64,000 bases of DNA from an uncultured Bacteroidia bacterium (GTDB taxonomy: Bacteria > Bacteroidota > Bacteroidia > Bacteroidales > F082). Below, piece by piece: positions 1 through 8,114 of the stretch. Position numbers and translations under genes: made by a program. Numbering within the stretch: the first letter of the stretch is position 1; every line of letters begins with the position of its first letter. The stretch spans positions 1 to 64,000 of the forward strand of contig CADCJI010000011.1 of the NCBI GenBank assembly GCA_902801625.1, given 5' to 3'. Under the pieces are notes generated by a model that was not told where the DNA came from, made no database searches, and saw only the letters and a list, made by a program, of their open reading frames with translations.

Positions 1-49
1 GTTTTCCATTTTGTTGACCTTTTGATGATCTAATGTCTTTTCAACTATG

Positions 50-271
50 CTAATCTAATGCCTTATAGTTGAAGTCAGACGGATAGCAGTTGGCTTTCTG
101 GTAGTCGAACTGGTAAATGCGCATGTAGGTTTCCTTGATTTCCTTGGCACCATTGCTGAAGGGATTGGAAACATGCATTGGGATGGTCACAATAATGACC
201 ATTTCGGGCGTAAGCACTACGCCGTTTACTCTTTTGAGCCGCTTGGGCCATACTTTAAATACTTTGCTCAT
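50..271 (-). CDS. small conserved hypothetical protein (DUF6140-like?)
   Basis: A 73-residue protein with no signal peptide or membrane segment. It is basic at the N-terminus (WPKRLKRVNG) and has a central VLTPEM segment, then NPFSNGAKEIKETYMRIYQFDY. This pattern (an 'R-x-VNG-x-x-L' start, 'NP-x-x-NG', a C-terminal 'MRIY') resembles, from memory, small DUF6140-type proteins of Bacteroidota mobile elements, but the match is not certain. It is the last gene of a minus-strand run with the two genes upstream of it (gaps of 35 and 58 nt). No function can be assigned. Confidence 0.6.
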   Translation of the reverse strand: MSKVFKVWPKRLKRVNGVVLTPEMVIIVTIPMHVSNPFSNGAKEIKETYMRIYQFDYQKANCYPSDFNYKALD

Positions 272-306
272 GATGAATAGTTTTTAAGGGTTAACGATAT
301 AATGTT

Positions 307-1437
307 TTATAATTTAGATAGCCATATTCCTTCAATTGAATAGTTTATCGGATTAGGTAAAGGGACGAATTGTTTTAGTACATCGTAGAAAAACCGAGGA
401 TGGCCACAACAAACCAAATGACATAGTTCGTGAAAAATCACGTGACGACAATGTTTTTCAGATTGTTTAACCAAAAACTGACTAAGACCAATATAACCCC
501 CACAGCAACATGACCTTCGACCTTTAGAGATTCGTATTACTGGTAAATCCAAAAAAGGATATTTTGAGGAAAATGATTTCCAACACTCTATGAATATCGG
601 AAAAAGTTCTTGCCATATTTCTTGCTTGGGCATTGGTTTTCCATTGTTTTTTCTATATATGTCTCCATACATTAAAAACTCAGATTCCAGTTCTTTTAAT
701 TGCCTATTATGCTCACTTATCATTTTTTCAATCCAAACAGATATCATTTCGTCTATTTGTTCTAATAGATCAATGGAAATAGCCGTGTATGCAAGACGAA
801 ACTGCGTTGTGACACCATTCGGTCTAGTCTTATCAGCAATTATATGGATATCAACTACTTGACCTTTGGCCTCTACAGTTATGTTTGAGAAAGATACATT
901 TGCACCTTTTAATGCCCTTTGAAGCATGGTTCCTGTGTCCAGGTCTCGCCTACAAAGAAGAAGCATTTGTCGAATCCTGTATCTCAAAATGCAGAACGAA
1001 GCTCCTTTATAGTAAAAGGCCGCATTTATTTTAGGCTCTAACCGTGAAGTAAATACCTCGAAGTCTTTATCCCATTGCGGAACCCGTTCATCAATTGTCC
1101 CCAAGAAACCAATGATGTCTGGAATGTCTTTGGTATAGTATTTTATTGAATAATACCTGTCAATGAAAAGCGTGTCCTCCTCGTGACATTTACCAATACG
1201 GAAATCGATGTTTTTGAGTTTTATCAGAAGCGTTTTGTCAGCCCTTCCTTTTATTACAGCCTTTGGAAAACACTCTTTAATCGACTCAACTATCCGACTC
1301 TTTTCTAGATAAATCGCCTCTAAGATATTGCTTTGTTTCTGTGCATTCAACACATGGTCAATTCTCTCTTTATAAAAATCGCACCAGGTATTTTCAAAAA
1401 AATCAATAGTGTTTACTATGTCTTGTTTTGTATTCAT
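307..1437 (-). CDS. SprT/YgjP-like zinc metallopeptidase domain protein
   Basis: A 376-residue protein. The C-terminus carries HELCH at about residues 336-340 and a further His at about 346 (GHPRFF), the gluzincin-type arrangement of YgjP/DUF45 and SprT-like metallopeptidases. The first 300 residues are not recognised and look like a soluble helical/beta domain. The ATG at 1437 was chosen over longer in-frame starts because those run into the upstream gene, and because a promoter element shared with ravA (TTTGCA at 1445-1450) ends 7 nt before it. That implies a leaderless or nearly leaderless mRNA. A second HExxH protein of the same type lies at 4205-4834. The substrate is unknown. Involvement of peptidase activity is inferred from the motif only. 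Confidence 0.7.
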   Translation of the reverse strand: MNTKQDIVNTIDFFENTWCDFYKERIDHVLNAQKQSNILEAIYLEKSRIVESIKECFPKAVIKGRADKTLLIKLKNIDFRIGKCHEEDTLFIDRYYSIKYYTKDIPDIIGFLGTIDERVPQWDKDFEVFTSRLEPKINAAFYYKGASFCILRYRIRQMLLLCRRDLDTGTMLQRALKGANVSFSNITVEAKGQVVDIHIIADKTRPNGVTTQFRLAYTAISIDLLEQIDEMISVWIEKMISEHNRQLKELESEFLMYGDIYRKNNGKPMPKQEIWQELFPIFIECWKSFSSKYPFLDLPVIRISKGRRSCCCGGYIGLSQFLVKQSEKHCRHVIFHELCHLVCCGHPRFFYDVLKQFVPLPNPINYSIEGIWLSKL

Positions 1438-1444
1438 AATTATT

Positions 1445-1482
1445 TGCAAATGAAGGGAAAGCCCGCGCCGAATTGAAGCACA
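1445..1482 (-). promoter_or_regulatory. shared promoter/operator element, copy C
   Basis: On the minus strand this reads TGTGC-N8-GGC-N16-TTTGCA, with exactly the same spacing as the copies at 2070-2107 and 7733-7770. The core TTCAATT and the flanking run of T's followed by CCAG/CCAC are also shared with the 7733 copy. It lies directly upstream of the metallopeptidase start at 1437. The half-sites TGTGC and GGCGCG form an imperfect inverted repeat, so a repressor or activator site overlapping the promoter is likely (inference). Confidence 0.6.
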
Positions 1483-1495
1483 GGCTGGAAAAAAA

Positions 1496-2026
1496 TCATT
1501 TACCCATAACGAGTTCTTTTCGTATCGAAGCAGACTCTTCCAATACGAGAGTGTTAAACAAACAAGAACTCTCGTACTCTTCAACAGGGATGTGCTGCTC
1601 GTAACGTTGTAGGAACTCCCAAGAATAGATTTTGCTTTCTTCGTCGTTCCAACGGTTAATGAGTCTGTCCCAATCCCATCGATCAATGTATTTGTCGATG
1701 AGGTCGAATGTGAGTTTCAGACATTGGTTTCCTGAAAGTTCGCCCCAATCCCATTGGTCTTTGAACTTTTCGAGGATTTCGGGCGTAAGAAGTGCCTCGT
1801 TGCTGGTTTGGGAAAAGATCTTCCAGTTAAGATAGTTTTCCCAGCGGTCAATCATTTCTATCGTCCAACCAATGTTGCGATTGTCCGAGACTTCATCCCA
1901 ATCCAGCTCATTGCGGTATTTTTTTAGCATTTCGTCGGTCAAAGGGTACTCAGTCGAAACAGATTTCATTGCACACTTGTGGACAAGCTTTTGCGTCAAA
2001 TAATTGCCTAAGTTTTTTGCTTCCAT
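1496..2026 (-). CDS. hypothetical protein with DW-type helical repeats
   Basis: A 176-residue soluble protein. It contains about four degenerate repeats built on a pattern like LTPEILEKFKDQWDWGELSGN: 'LDWDEVSDN', 'LNWKIFSQT', 'WDWGELSGN', 'WDWDRLINR'. Each is preceded by a helix of the type LT-E-(M/I)-(L/I)-x-K-(F/Y). Such tandem DW repeats occur in uncharacterised Bacteroidota proteins and suggest a binding scaffold; no enzyme motif is seen. The 58-nt gap to the downstream metallopeptidase holds that gene's own promoter. A copy of the shared element lies 44 nt upstream of this start. Confidence 0.65.
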   Translation of the reverse strand: MEAKNLGNYLTQKLVHKCAMKSVSTEYPLTDEMLKKYRNELDWDEVSDNRNIGWTIEMIDRWENYLNWKIFSQTSNEALLTPEILEKFKDQWDWGELSGNQCLKLTFDLIDKYIDRWDWDRLINRWNDEESKIYSWEFLQRYEQHIPVEEYESSCLFNTLVLEESASIRKELVMGK

Positions 2027-2069
2027 TGCTTTTCTTTTTAGAGTTAATACTTTGGTTCACTGTTTATGC

Positions 2070-2107
2070 TGCAAAGAAAACGAGAGCCTATGCCATAATA
2101 CAGCACA
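2070..2107 (-). promoter_or_regulatory. shared promoter/operator element, copy A
   Basis: Minus-strand TGTGC-N8-GGC-N16-TTTGCA. The segment CTCTCGTTTTCTTTGCA is identical to the copy at the ravA operon (7733-7770). It serves the 1496-2026 gene. It lies back to back with a plus-strand -7 box (2117-2124) for the gene at 2146, so one regulator could affect both directions. Confidence 0.6.
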
Positions 2108-2116
2108 GCCTTCGCA

Positions 2117-2124
2117 TATTTTTG
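2117..2124 (+). promoter_or_regulatory. -7 promoter box TATTTTTG
   Basis: TATTTTTG followed by CC matches the Bacteroidota -7 consensus TAnnTTTG and sits 22 nt before the chosen start at 2146. No convincing -33 TTTG is seen at the usual distance, so strength is uncertain. Confidence 0.4.
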
Positions 2125-2145
2125 CCAAGTCAAAACAAAAACAAC

Positions 2146-2922
2146 ATGATTGAACTTCGAGAACAACTGGAACTAATCCGTCTAAAGGAGAGAATTGCGT
2201 TCAATGCCAAAATGAACCATCGTTTGGTTAAGCTACTTGGACAGAGCAAAGGCTGGGATGAACTTGGCGAAGACTGGAAATTGTCTCGCTCGATGATTCG
2301 TGGTTTGAAAGACATGGCTGTGTGTGAGCTGTGCTATAAGAAAAGCGATTTTTCCATCTTGCGGATGCAAGCATACGAGGAAGCAAAAAAGAGACTGATT
2401 CATGAAGGGAAGCAGCGGCCAATTGCTTTTTTCTCCACGCCCAAAGCGAATGTAGAGGTTCAATATATGTCTCGGAAGCCGATACAGGTAGCCGCTATTG
2501 CACAGGGGAAAATGAACAACTTTTCTTTTGATGGTACTAACCAACACGAAACAATACAAATCAAGCATGACACCAATTCACCTATATTCATTTTTGGAGA
2601 TTTAGTTTGGCTTAATTGTAATGACCAGCGAATAACGGAATGCTATTTCTTGCATTGTCAACACATCGAAGGCATCAGCCTTGGCAGTAATAGGATAAAG
2701 ACTATTGAGTTACACAATTCATTCGATGATTTAAAGAACGTTGATTTAAGGGATAATCCTATTGATTTAGGATCTGTCCTACAGATTCTGAAACAAGTGG
2801 AGCCTTTCACTAAACAAGATTTGTTTGATGAAGAGCCCACTTTATTTGTCACGCTGGAAACGCCTGGGGAGCTTTATTCGTTGGCAAAGTTAAAAAGATG
2901 GATCGTTGTAAATGAAATGTAG
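2146..2922 (+). CDS. hypothetical protein with leucine-rich-repeat-like C-terminus
   Basis: 258 residues from the ATG at 2146, chosen because a -7 box lies 22 nt upstream; the longer reading frame would start inside the divergent gene. The N-terminus is helical and charged (residues 1-85). The C-terminal half contains irregular LRR-like units: 'CQHIEGISLGSNRIKTIELHN' and 'LKNVDLRDNPIDLG'. No signal peptide is present, so the protein is probably cytoplasmic and may act in protein binding. It converges on the PLD-like gene. It is the only plus-strand gene in the first 9.7 kb, in an otherwise minus-strand cluster. Function unknown. Confidence 0.6.
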   Translation: MIELREQLELIRLKERIAFNAKMNHRLVKLLGQSKGWDELGEDWKLSRSMIRGLKDMAVCELCYKKSDFSILRMQAYEEAKKRLIHEGKQRPIAFFSTPKANVEVQYMSRKPIQVAAIAQGKMNNFSFDGTNQHETIQIKHDTNSPIFIFGDLVWLNCNDQRITECYFLHCQHIEGISLGSNRIKTIELHNSFDDLKNVDLRDNPIDLGSVLQILKQVEPFTKQDLFDEEPTLFVTLETPGELYSLAKLKRWIVVNEM

Positions 2923-2957
2923 CACGGACTAAAACAATTGCTTATTCTAGAAAAAAA

Positions 2958-3470
2958 TCAGGCGATTGGGTCGCCACAAAAGGCTTTGCGTTTGCAGGAT
3001 TTGCAGTGTTTGCCTATCCAGACGGCATCGAATTGGTTCATGGCTTGCTCCACCAGTTCGGGATTGTCGGTGAGGATGCCCGCTTCGAAGTTGCGAGTGC
3101 CGTCGCCTTTCATGCCGATGCCTGCGCCGGTGAGGTTGGCGCTGCCGATGTAGGCAACCTGGTTATCAAAAACCAAGATCTTGAAATGTACCCTTGGGCA
3201 AAGCGCCCTCTCCAAGCCATCAAACAAGGCGGGGTATTTGTCGAAGTCCTCGCGGAACGCGGGGCCTGGTTCTTTGGCGTGGATGAGCCGCACCTCAACG
3301 CCTTTTTTGATGAGCTGCGCCAAGACCGCAAGGAAAGGCTTCGTTTGAGACCCGACCTTGACATACAAGTCTTTGATGTCGGCGGTGCCAATCCAAAGGC
3401 TGCGTTTGACCTTGGGCACACGGGCAATTACTTTTGAATAATGCTCTGCATCTGAAATAAAGGTTAGCAT
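2958..3470 (-). CDS. phospholipase D-like domain protein (single HKD motif)
   Basis: 170 residues. One HKD motif is clear: H95-x-K97-x4-D102 (HFKILVFD), followed by GSAN at 109-112 and TGAG. This is the signature of the PLD superfamily (nucleases, phospholipases). A single motif implies that a dimer forms the active site, as in Nuc-type enzymes. The C-terminus has a Cys cluster (HCKSCKRKAFC), possibly metal binding. The start overlaps the stop of the upstream 3464-4177 gene by 7 nt, so translation is probably coupled. As the last gene of the ravA-viaA cluster it may be a nuclease, but the substrate is not shown by sequence. Confidence 0.75.
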   Translation of the reverse strand: MLTFISDAEHYSKVIARVPKVKRSLWIGTADIKDLYVKVGSQTKPFLAVLAQLIKKGVEVRLIHAKEPGPAFREDFDKYPALFDGLERALCPRVHFKILVFDNQVAYIGSANLTGAGIGMKGDGTRNFEAGILTDNPELVEQAMNQFDAVWIGKHCKSCKRKAFCGDPIA

Positions 3471-4177
3471 TTCTCTTTCATTAGATAAGACATGACTTCA
3501 GGATCTCTTGTTTTCAAATAGGCATTCCATTTATTGTGAGAAAAATACCGTGAGGTATGATGAATCGCTATTGCATTAACCTTATTCCCTTTTTTTGTTG
3601 TAATTTCAGCCAACCATGGAATGCATCTATCAATCACACAATTACTATCATCATAAAGATTACAAGAGCCTCCTTCTTGTTTTATTGATGAATTTGACAT
3701 CCAAGCTCTTTTTCCAATAAACAAACAGAGACCTGGTTTAAGAATGTCAATAATATATGGAAGACATCTCCATGCGACTGCAAATTGTTCAAGTGAAGGT
3801 TGCTGGTTTGTTGACCTCATTGGTTCTTGAATAAAATTGTAAAATGCTACATTAGACCAAAATGAAACTCGACCATCAAGACCATTCGCTTGAAACAGCC
3901 TATGCAGACCGTTAAACATGCTCCATGAATTCGAATCTTCTATAGCACAAGTTACAATTCCACGAGTTGAGTATTTATCGCTTTTAAAATCATCGTATGA
4001 TTCCTGAGAAAAACTACCAGAACCATCTATAGCATAATGGCTATCACCTATTATCAGGACACGACAATCACCTGAAGAATAATTGATTCCAACCCAAGGG
4101 TATCTTTCGAGAAGTGCGATTTCGTCAAAACCAGCATCAAATCGCTTGCTGCAAAGGTTTAAAAAGTTGTTTTCCAT
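3464..4177 (-). CDS. hypothetical protein, possibly uracil-DNA-glycosylase-like fold
   Basis: 237 residues, no signal peptide. It has an early 'VLIIGDSHYA', a middle 'SNVAFYNFIQEP', then 'LKPGLCLFIGKRAW' and a C-terminal 'IHHTSRYFSHNKW'. This order (glycine-rich strand, N-rich loop, 'kP-x-x-x-x-x-x-G', late His-containing loop) is reminiscent of the uracil-DNA glycosylase superfamily, but the resemblance is weak and the catalytic residues cannot be assigned. It has its own -7 box at 4196-4203 in the 27-nt gap behind the metallopeptidase and overlaps the PLD-like gene by 7 nt. A DNA-linked role would fit its PLD-like partner (inference). Confidence 0.5.
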   Translation of the reverse strand: MENNFLNLCSKRFDAGFDEIALLERYPWVGINYSSGDCRVLIIGDSHYAIDGSGSFSQESYDDFKSDKYSTRGIVTCAIEDSNSWSMFNGLHRLFQANGLDGRVSFWSNVAFYNFIQEPMRSTNQQPSLEQFAVAWRCLPYIIDILKPGLCLFIGKRAWMSNSSIKQEGGSCNLYDDSNCVIDRCIPWLAEITTKKGNKVNAIAIHHTSRYFSHNKWNAYLKTRDPEVMSYLMKEKC

Positions 4178-4195
4178 ATATTCAGTATTTTAGTG

Positions 4196-4203
4196 CAAAA
4201 ATA
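4196..4203 (-). promoter_or_regulatory. -7 promoter box TATTTTTG (minus strand)
   Basis: The reverse complement reads TATTTTTGCAC, matching TAnnTTTG, 18 nt before the start at 4177. It would allow the last two genes of the ravA cluster to be expressed independently. Confidence 0.45.
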
Positions 4204-4204
4204 A

Positions 4205-4834
4205 TTATTTCATTAAAAACATATAGAAGCCCCAGTATTTTGAAAGGGCGATGTCCTGGATGACTTTTTGCTGCTCGGCATCCTCACCGATGAGCTGAGA
4301 CAAGTATTTCCAAAAAGATTTGCGGTGATGGTGATATTTCAGGTGAGCCATTTCGTGAAGGATGACATCATCCATCAACTCTTTCGGGATGATGGCAATG
4401 ATGGGTGAAAGCGTGATGAAATTGGTGTGGGTGCATAGCCCCAACACGCCTTTTCGCAAAGGCTTTACACTTACGCCTTTTGCGAATAGTTGATGTTTGG
4501 CTTCGAGTTCGTGCATTCGTTGTGGCAACACTTCGGAGGCGCGAACGATAATCTGTTCCTTTATGCTTTCCCTAAGCCATTTCTGCAATTTCATATTGTG
4601 GAAATCAACAGTAGCGGAATACAAGATGTCGGTTTTGGAATGGTCTTCGCTATTAAGTATAATCACACAAGTGGTTTTTGTGCGGTACACTTTCCTGAAG
4701 GGGCTTTCTTTCCTTTGGTCTTGAAACAGGTCTTGATGGTCGCAAAGGTGCCATTCGATGCTGTAGTATGGGAACCGAAGCCTGGCGTTGGGGGTTATCC
4801 AATAGAGGGGCTGCCTTTTCTTTATACTTTCCAT
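4205..4834 (-). CDS. YgjP/DUF45-family metallopeptidase
   Basis: 209 residues. The zinc motif HEMAH is at 160-164, followed by a third ligand region 'YHHHRKSFWKYL'. It is preceded by the family-typical strand 'GLCTHTNFITLSPIIAIIPKELMDDVI'. This matches YgjP-like (DUF45, M48-related) proteins, which E. coli and many phyla carry without a settled function. The start overlaps the end of viaA by 13 nt, so it is translationally coupled to ravA-viaA. In this operon it may act on a client of the RavA-ViaA chaperone pair (inference). Confidence 0.8.
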   Translation of the reverse strand: MESIKKRQPLYWITPNARLRFPYYSIEWHLCDHQDLFQDQRKESPFRKVYRTKTTCVIILNSEDHSKTDILYSATVDFHNMKLQKWLRESIKEQIIVRASEVLPQRMHELEAKHQLFAKGVSVKPLRKGVLGLCTHTNFITLSPIIAIIPKELMDDVILHEMAHLKYHHHRKSFWKYLSQLIGEDAEQQKVIQDIALSKYWGFYMFLMK

Positions 4835-6162
4835 ATTCTATCCAGTATTTCGGTGTAAGGGTTTCTGTAATTGCCTATTTGCAGGCCGTAAAACCGTGTC
4901 CCTTTTTCATGTTCCATGCGCATCCTCTCGCGAGTGGAAGGCCTGGGTAATTCAAACTCAAAATCGCTGATAACAAGGACATCGGCCATGGCGTATTTGG
5001 CGGTGTAAAGCATCTTCAAGGCCGCATCAAGCATTTCCTCTCCATCGGTGCCACCTGTGTAATGCTCATCGAGAAAAGCATTAAGCTTTGACCAGGCATT
5101 AGGTGTGCTTAAATCCAAGCACTTTGCCCGGACAGAAAACTCTATCAGGAAACAACGCCGTTTTTGTTTCCTGGCCATCCTCAGCAGTTGCATGAGTAGG
5201 CACTTGGCCAGCTGTTCGGGGCGGCCATGCATGGAACCGCTGGTGTCAACGCTTACGATGATTGGGCCTTTTTCCATTCGGGGCTTGGTGATTTTTTGCT
5301 GCTCAATCTTAGTTACACTCTCGTTTTTCGGCTTGTTGGAAAAGAGTTGCAACTTACGAGAGGCATATTTAAGGCAGAACAGATCTTCGGTCTGCCTGTC
5401 AGACATGAGGGCTGTTTCGACAGGGAGCAAGTGTTGCAAATCATTGCCCAATGCCACTTCCTCAATCTCGGTGACTGGCCTGGGTGGTGAGGGCAATATG
5501 GGAAGATAGCGTTTGACGGTATCGTCTAATTCGTCTTTTCGCTGAGGCTGCTCGCGGCCAATGATGCGAACGATTTCGACCAATTGAGGGTTGGAATAGA
5601 AGGCCTTTTCGACTTTACGACGTTCTTTGTAGTCGTCAGTACCGTGATTCCAAAGACGGGTTTCCCAGTTGGGCCTGTGAGTTTCAATTACTTCTTGTAA
5701 CTTCTTCCTATAATTCTCTTCACATGCCTTATTCCAATCTTTGGCCATTGCTGACATGACCAACTCAATGTCTTGGCTTTTCATCTGGTCAAGGTAGCCG
5801 TTGACGTTTACCTGATCAGTGCTATAGTTGGATAGGATGTGCAGATAGGTCTCTTTCCAATCCTTCCTTTTTTGGGCAAGATTGCTTTCTACGAAAATCC
5901 TAATTCGGCGCTTTTCTTGGTGGTATGCTTGTATAATGGGTTGGTACAGCTTCAGCATGGCTTCCAAGAATTTCATCATCTCATCCTTCAGGATTTCTGC
6001 CCAAAGAGGATCCTGACTATCCAGTTGCGGGTTGGCCGCAAAAGTTTGCTTCATGAAGCCAGCCAAAGGGTCTTCAGGATGCATGGTGTCGGGCATTCTG
6101 CCTTGGTCCAAATAGAAGTCAAAGGCTTCGTCGTATTCTTGGAGTTTCTTTTCGATGTCCAT
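4822..6162 (-). CDS. viaA: VWA-domain protein, RavA partner ViaA
   Basis: 446 residues from the ATG at 6162; a TTG two codons upstream is less likely. The N-terminal 290 residues are helical and charged. The C-terminal von Willebrand A domain has a complete MIDAS: DTSGSM (about 306-311), TGGTD (about 369-373) and a later 'VISDFEFE'. In E. coli ViaA binds and stimulates the MoxR ATPase RavA, and the pair is linked to respiratory complexes and aminoglycoside sensitivity. ravA ends 9 nt upstream, and the metallopeptidase gene overlaps the 3' end. The identification rests on the VWA domain plus the very clear RavA neighbour. Confidence 0.85.
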   Translation of the reverse strand: MDIEKKLQEYDEAFDFYLDQGRMPDTMHPEDPLAGFMKQTFAANPQLDSQDPLWAEILKDEMMKFLEAMLKLYQPIIQAYHQEKRRIRIFVESNLAQKRKDWKETYLHILSNYSTDQVNVNGYLDQMKSQDIELVMSAMAKDWNKACEENYRKKLQEVIETHRPNWETRLWNHGTDDYKERRKVEKAFYSNPQLVEIVRIIGREQPQRKDELDDTVKRYLPILPSPPRPVTEIEEVALGNDLQHLLPVETALMSDRQTEDLFCLKYASRKLQLFSNKPKNESVTKIEQQKITKPRMEKGPIIVSVDTSGSMHGRPEQLAKCLLMQLLRMARKQKRRCFLIEFSVRAKCLDLSTPNAWSKLNAFLDEHYTGGTDGEEMLDAALKMLYTAKYAMADVLVISDFEFELPRPSTRERMRMEHEKGTRFYGLQIGNYRNPYTEILDRIWKV

Positions 6163-6170
6163 GGCCAATT

Positions 6171-7715
6171 CTATAATAGTTGCTGAGCGTTCTGCGCTTT
6201 GATTTTCATCTCTTCAAGGCGTTTCTCGCAAAGGGAGAGTTGTTTTTTGGAGAGCTTCAGATCATCTTCCGTAAGGAAGAGGTTGGCCGAATTGTAAAAC
6301 AAGTCTTTCAGTTTTTCAAACTCTGGCTGCACTTTGTTTTCCAAGGTCTGCAATGTGACACCGGCTTCGTTTTCGACGCTGGAAAAAAGCGTTGCATTAG
6401 CACCTTTGACCTTCTCAAATCCGTAGGGTATTCCATCGATAAAGATGCCGCCAGTGCATTTCTTCAATTTGACCTTTTTCACATTAGCATCTGTCTTGGT
6501 CTTGTAGGCAAACGGGGCACCTGTATAGATAGCCCTGACAATCCAAGCTTTCTTGTCGTTATCAGGATACACAATGCCATCAGTGGTTTTCCCAGTGGTA
6601 TAATCCTCAACATACTCGTAGTCTGCTTTATAAAAGAGGCATTTCCCATGAGGATAGCTTTGTATGGTGTAATAGAAGTAGCTCGTCACAGACAGGTTGC
6701 TATCCGAAACGCTGGTGGTTCCTGTTTTCTGCTTGGACTTCTCCTTTAGTGCCTTGTCGATGTCCTTGCTTGACTTTTCAATCTGTTTGTCGGCATTCAC
6801 TGTAAGACTGCCGCAGACCATGTCAATGATTGTGGGAATTGTCTCAGATTTGTTCCAGAGGCAATGCACCAGCAATGGGATGTCGGTTATGTCGATGGCT
6901 TTTCTGCCATTCAGGAACGCTGATGTTTGAAGCAGATGGAAGCACTTTTTCCAGCGGCGGTCGGAAATGTAATAGTCCATCACATTGACATCTTCCTTCT
7001 TGGATTGCTCCTTCAGCTGTTTACGGATGTATGATACAGCAGCACATATCTCATCGGGTATCTGAACGGAGTTGATTTCCTTCTGCCAGGAATCATACTG
7101 CGTTTCAGTGATTAAAAGGCCACTTGGTACTGAGACATCTTGGATGGCCTGATTGCGTATCATCTTAAAGAACTCGGCTTCGCTCTGTATACAGTTGGAC
7201 ACCATGCGTACCAAGAACCTGTCCCAAAGGGCTTCAAGACCTTCCTCTTCGGCGGGCAACTCGTTGCTGGCGGCAATCAAGGCTTTCATAGGCAAGCGCA
7301 GGGTCTTGTCGCCGTTCTGGAAGATGCGTTCGTTTATGGCAGTAAGCAACGCATTTTGGATGGATGGACTGGCTTTCCAGATCTCATCAAGGAAAACGAT
7401 ATGGGCGGTGGGCAGGAAGCCTTGCACAACCCTTTCGTAACGGTCTTCGTTTTTGAGGAGCGAGATAGAGACGGGGCCGAAGATCTCATCAGGCGTACTG
7501 AACCTGGACATCAGGTATTCAAAGGACTGGCCATCCTTGAACGCCAATTTCAATCTTCGTGCCACAAGGCTTTTCGCCGTGCCTGGAGGGCCAAGAAGAA
7601 AGATGCTTTCGCCGGCAACGGCACTCAATAACGTCATCGCCAAGATGTGCTGCTTCTCATAAACGCCTACTGACAATTGCTTCAGCAAGGCTGATATTTG
7701 TGTCTTTGCATCCAT
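6171..7715 (-). CDS. ravA: MoxR-family AAA+ ATPase RavA
   Basis: 514 residues from the ATG at 7715; an ATG at 7724 adds three residues and is also possible. Walker A is GPPGTAKS (42-49), Walker B IVFLDE (106-111) and sensor-1 N151 in AASNELP. Family-specific stretches 'FEYLMSRFSTPDEIFGP' and 'AINERIFQNG' are very close to E. coli RavA as remembered. The C-terminal half (from about 330) fits the RavA-specific discontinuous LARA/triple-helical region, though that part is divergent. RavA is a hexameric ATPase with chaperone-like action together with ViaA. An element shared with two other local promoters lies just upstream, which suggests a very short leader. Confidence 0.93.
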   Translation of the reverse strand: MDAKTQISALLKQLSVGVYEKQHILAMTLLSAVAGESIFLLGPPGTAKSLVARRLKLAFKDGQSFEYLMSRFSTPDEIFGPVSISLLKNEDRYERVVQGFLPTAHIVFLDEIWKASPSIQNALLTAINERIFQNGDKTLRLPMKALIAASNELPAEEEGLEALWDRFLVRMVSNCIQSEAEFFKMIRNQAIQDVSVPSGLLITETQYDSWQKEINSVQIPDEICAAVSYIRKQLKEQSKKEDVNVMDYYISDRRWKKCFHLLQTSAFLNGRKAIDITDIPLLVHCLWNKSETIPTIIDMVCGSLTVNADKQIEKSSKDIDKALKEKSKQKTGTTSVSDSNLSVTSYFYYTIQSYPHGKCLFYKADYEYVEDYTTGKTTDGIVYPDNDKKAWIVRAIYTGAPFAYKTKTDANVKKVKLKKCTGGIFIDGIPYGFEKVKGANATLFSSVENEAGVTLQTLENKVQPEFEKLKDLFYNSANLFLTEDDLKLSKKQLSLCEKRLEEMKIKAQNAQQLL

Positions 7716-7732
7716 ATAAACCATTTTGATGG

Positions 7733-7770
7733 TGCAAAGAAAACGAGAGACTGTGCCAAATTGAGGCACA
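7733..7770 (-). promoter_or_regulatory. shared promoter/operator element, copy B (ravA operon)
   Basis: Minus-strand TGTGC-N8-GGC-N16-TTTGCA. Here the inverted repeat is perfect: TGTGCC-N7-GGCACA, so this is probably a dimer-binding operator. TTTGCA lies 8 nt before the ATG at 7724. The -7-like TTTCTTTG departs from TAnnTTTG, and no TTTG lies at the normal -33 spacing, so either an activator or an alternative sigma factor may be used (inference). Confidence 0.65.
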
Positions 7771-8114
7771 AGGTGGAAAAAGAAATCAAACTATGTATTT
7801 CATTGTTTTTAGAATACCGAAAGATGAACCTCTAAAGGTCCATAACCCACCAAAAAGTGATCCCCAAAAAAATGTTGTGATACAATTAAACACGCTTTCA
7901 AAAATCGAGAATTATCCCTTCCTTATTGACTTTACGAACATAATTATCAATCACAAATCCGTGTCAACGCCGTGTCAACCGAATCCGATTTTTTGAATAA
8001 TTATGATAATCTATCATCATCCCTAAAAAACGACCTTATTTTTATAATAAATTGTTTTTCAATATATTAAACAAAATCAGATAAGCAATCATATTATTAA
8101 TAGTGATGAATAGT

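Noticed and set aside
7793..7996. A 67-codon open frame in the gap between ravA and the membrane protein gene.
   Set aside because: No promoter or domain, AT-rich sequence and overlap with the direct repeat; it looks like chance.
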